DNA of 10,109 nucleotides, taken from the NCBI GenBank assembly GCA_003024985.2, contig PXIH01S0029653.1; one strand, given 5' to 3'. Source of the stretch: Euperipatoides rowelli. Lineage: Eukaryota; Onychophora; Udeonychophora; Euonychophora; Peripatopsidae. The notes below the pieces were generated by a model. The model ran no database searches. It was not told the DNA's origin and saw nothing but the letters and a program-made list of their open reading frames with translations. This document shows positions 8,381-10,109 of this stretch, piece by piece. The position numbers were made by a program, and so were the translations under genes. Position 1 is the stretch's first letter, and each line of letters begins with the position of its first letter.

Positions 8381-8743
8381 ATTTTCTTAAAAAGCTCAAA
8401 GATTTTCCTCTAATATCCAATCCGAGGAGTAATTTTCATCTGTCTTGAGTAAAATCATTTTTATGCTAAGAAAATAATTTAAATTCGTCAAAAATATAAT
8501 AAAGATGTCAACTTTAAAATAATATATCCTAGATTCTTTCATATATTTAATAAAAACAAAATAGGCATAAAAATAAATACCAGTAGGCCTACTGTATATA
8601 TTTGCATGTAATGCAGGATATCCACCATTTTTTTTGCCTAATATATAGCCCTTCTCGTGACCATTCCCTTAACTTAGGCATCATATACTATAAATGACAC
8701 TAATATAGGCTACTTACAGTATATACATAACATTCTCGTTTTA
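8374..8743. other. AT-rich non-coding stretch
   Basis: No gene is seen. The perfect 14-nt palindrome CAGTAGGCCTACTG is at 8581-8594 and a TAGGCTA followed by TACAGTATATA is at 8706-8722. Confidence 0.55.
8581..8594. repeat. 14-nt perfect palindrome
   Basis: CAGTAGGCCTACTG is fully self-complementary, runs straight into TATATA and contains the TAGGCCTA octamer. Related TAGCCTA or TAGGCTA words occur at 121, 1138, 2139, 5425, 6795 and 8706. Confidence 0.7.
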
Positions 8744-8876
8744 GTGACTATCTTGGTCAATCTGCTCGACAAAACAATTTTGACACCACGGTTCGTAAGG
8801 AACACATTCCAATCACAACATTGTTGGAACCTGTGCTACTACAGAGGTTGTCCCAGAAAGGCGACTTTCATAACTA

Positions 8877-9227
8877 GTGTCCAGTTTTCGATGATACTGC
8901 AGTTAATCTAGATCCCATCACCAGATTTAGCTGTGTCTTGGCTTTGATATCTTTGTATACTACTGGTGGAGGTGTTTGAGTTCCCCAATAAGTACTGTAT
9001 AATCATCTCAAAAGGTCTGCAGGATAAGATGAACTCCATTTCTACTACCATGTTCTGCATATCACTGGACTGTGTATGTGATTGATTGTTTTGAACCAGG
9101 GTAAAGTTTTTTTTTCTGAAAAAACTCCCTCTATCTCTTCCTCTTGTATAGCATCTGCTTCCTAACAAGTTTCAACAATGTTAGTTGGGTCAAAGTTTTT
9201 AACATGAACTCGACAGGATTCAATCCA
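8877..9227 (-). pseudogene. Protein-like relic of unknown family
   Basis: On the minus strand several broken frames look more protein-like than the surroundings. One frame is open from 9227 to a TAG at 9162-9164, then from 9161 to two stops at 9042-9047; it reads through VKNFDPTNIVE, then EEEIEGVFSEKKTLPWFK. A second frame is open at 8908-9168 and includes MVVEMEFILSC and FEMIIQYLLG. The first frame is open again at 8877-8981 (TPPPVVYKDIKAK). The changes of frame with conserved-looking segments suggest a decayed coding sequence, perhaps the tail of, or a neighbour to, the integrase relic upstream on this strand. I do not recognise the family and chance is possible. Confidence 0.3.
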
Positions 9228-9388
9228 TTAAGGCAAGGTGAATGTTCATCAATTGTAAATGTAATGTTTTTTGTAATTGTCATAATTTAATGATGCTCTT
9301 TTTATTGTGGACACATGCTTTTTGCTGTCACATTCAATATTACATACTTAGAGATGTCATATTTTATGCCTGCCGAATTTTATACTCG

Positions 9389-9722
9389 GAACGAAGATCC
9401 ATTATCAGAGACCAAGACTTTAGGTAATTCTAAATATATATAATTACTTAATTTTGTCATTATTATTGCTCTGCCACGGTACTGTTTCTCACAATATGAA
9501 CATTTTACCATTGACATCTACCATCAATAATAATTAATTTTCCCCATTTTTGTAGGAAATTGACATGAATAGTGGTAATTTCAAACAACCTGGGCCATGG
9601 TATAACTGTGATGGCTCAAGTCTTATTTTGATTCAGTTGTCATGATTCCCATTATTGAATATAATTTTCAATCTATTGTCAATCTCACTACTGGCCAACA
9701 TCCTCACTAGGCATAAGTGTAA
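9389..9722 (-). pseudogene. Ty3/gypsy-like retrotransposon integrase relic
   Basis: Integrase joins retrotransposon DNA to the host chromosome. Reading down the minus strand, a first frame (9699 to 9466) gives IENYIQ and QLNQNKT around the place of the zinc-binding CxxC, where both cysteines are lost (one is now W, one a stop). It continues with PWPRLFE, IHVNF, GKLIIIDG and NSTVAEQ. After a one-base frameshift at about 9466 it continues as LPKVLVSDNGSSF (9389-9427), the second catalytic Asp region. The first catalytic Asp is replaced by Asn (codon at 9559-9561). LHLCLVRM at 9699-9722, in another frame, may be the decayed HH part. A possible third-carboxylate region lies in frame with SDNG at 9206-9244 but is separated by about 80 nt too many. 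Several stops and at least one frameshift make it non-functional. No LTR, RT or RNase H was found beside it. Confidence 0.8.
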
Positions 9723-9894
9723 ATAGGGCAACAGTTCCGACACGGGTCATAGTTTATTAGGGATAATGAACCAATTTATCAAGAATAAACAAGTTTTGAC
9801 TGAAACCTCCAGACACGTCGAGATATGCACTTAGACTTTCATGCATCCATTTATGGTATGTTGCCTGATTTAAAGGTACAGTGACTTTCTTCTG
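9723..9894. other. Stretch beside the integrase relic, no clear content
   Basis: Reverse transcriptase or RNase H would be expected here on the minus strand if the retroelement were longer, but no recognisable motif is seen in any frame. The copy appears truncated at this side, or decayed past recognition. Confidence 0.4.
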
Positions 9895-9975
9895 CATCTC
9901 AAAGACCTTAACTTTGCAGTCGTCGCGGTTAGAAAGTTACACGAGTAGTCGCGGTGTATCTGTGAGATACATGTT
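9895..9975. repeat. CpG-rich repeat-like patch with hairpin
   Basis: AGTCGTCGCGGT (9918-9929) and AGTAGTCGCGGT (9944-9955) form an 11-of-12 direct repeat. Just after, GTATCT/AGATAC (9956-9961 with 9965-9970) makes a 6-bp hairpin with a 3-nt loop. Around seven CpG lie within about 40 nt, in contrast with AT-rich flanks. This suggests a younger or foreign repeat insertion, but the family is not recognised. Confidence 0.4.
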
Positions 9976-10069
9976 TACTATTTATAATAAAAAATGAAAT
10001 AATTTTTTCAACTTTGACAATTATATGTTTTTAAATGTTAGTTAGACTCATTGTTTAGTATTTTATCGC

Positions 10070-10109
10070 AATATAAAATTATTCTAAGATATTTTAATGT
10101 AAAAAAAAA
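10070..10109 (+). other. Possible transcript 3' end: AATATA and A9
   Basis: The window ends in nine A (10101-10109). The hexamer variant AATATA is at 10070-10075, about 25 nt before the A run, and AATAAA lies further upstream at 9984-9989 or nearby. This is compatible with a poly(A) tail of a plus-strand transcript, but also with a genomic A run at an arbitrary cut. Confidence 0.3.

Noticed and set aside
8744-8812. Minus-strand fragment with PYEPWCQNC, zinc-finger-like
   Set aside because: A PWCxxC motif is seen in some retroelement polyproteins, but the open part is 23 codons and does not connect to the integrase frames.
9206-9244. Minus-strand LNPVE as the DDE motif of a Tc1/mariner transposase
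   Set aside because: First considered, but the upstream DNG and HVNF motifs fit a retroelement integrase better, and the wider region lacks other mariner motifs.
9242-9427. 61-codon plus-strand open frame
   Set aside because: Antisense to the integrase relic (it covers the DNG region), so it is a shadow frame.

Overview
This window reads as non-coding, AT-rich DNA from a eukaryote, most likely an invertebrate animal. There are no bacterial-style genes, Shine-Dalgarno sites or operons. Long homopolymer runs and simple repeats are common, and every long open frame is short or interrupted. What can be recognised is decayed transposable-element DNA: a Ty3/gypsy-like integrase relic and a hAT-like non-autonomous element. 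I cannot name the species. No intact protein-coding gene, tRNA, rRNA or CRISPR array is visible.

Layout. Positions 1-2200 are AT-rich sequence with small perfect hairpins (1490-1513, 1641-1659) and a C11 run (435-445). Positions 2200-2800 are locally more GC-rich and hold a hAT-end-like motif (2227-2242), a G11 run and a (TA)17 microsatellite. Positions 2800-4060 carry an inverted repeat (2899-2943), a GC-rich hairpin (3385-3415), a short tandem duplication (3749-3808) and a small fold-back element (3955-4051). Positions 4060-6030 contain two inverted copies of a CATAGCTGCCAA motif (4654 and 6013), a 48-nt near-perfect palindrome (5358-5405) and a T10/G12 tract. Positions 6030-7020 are largely featureless. 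Positions 7022-7542 are bounded by a perfect 21-bp inverted repeat. Positions 7931-8373 look like a 443-bp hAT-type MITE with a 7-of-8 bp target duplication. Positions 8740-9230 hold minus-strand protein-like fragments that I cannot assign. Positions 9389-9722, minus strand, are the integrase relic. Positions 9895-9975 form a CpG-rich patch, and the window ends in A9.

Nothing here works together as a pathway. The window is best read as a graveyard of old mobile elements, in intergenic or intronic DNA or in a long non-coding or 3' UTR transcript. The terminal A9 with AATATA about 25 nt upstream, and the fact that the window opens with TAA, leave the transcript reading open, but neither is proof. 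I did not find evidence for a new biological system. The best leads are the two terminal-inverted-repeat elements, the integrase relic and the palindrome.
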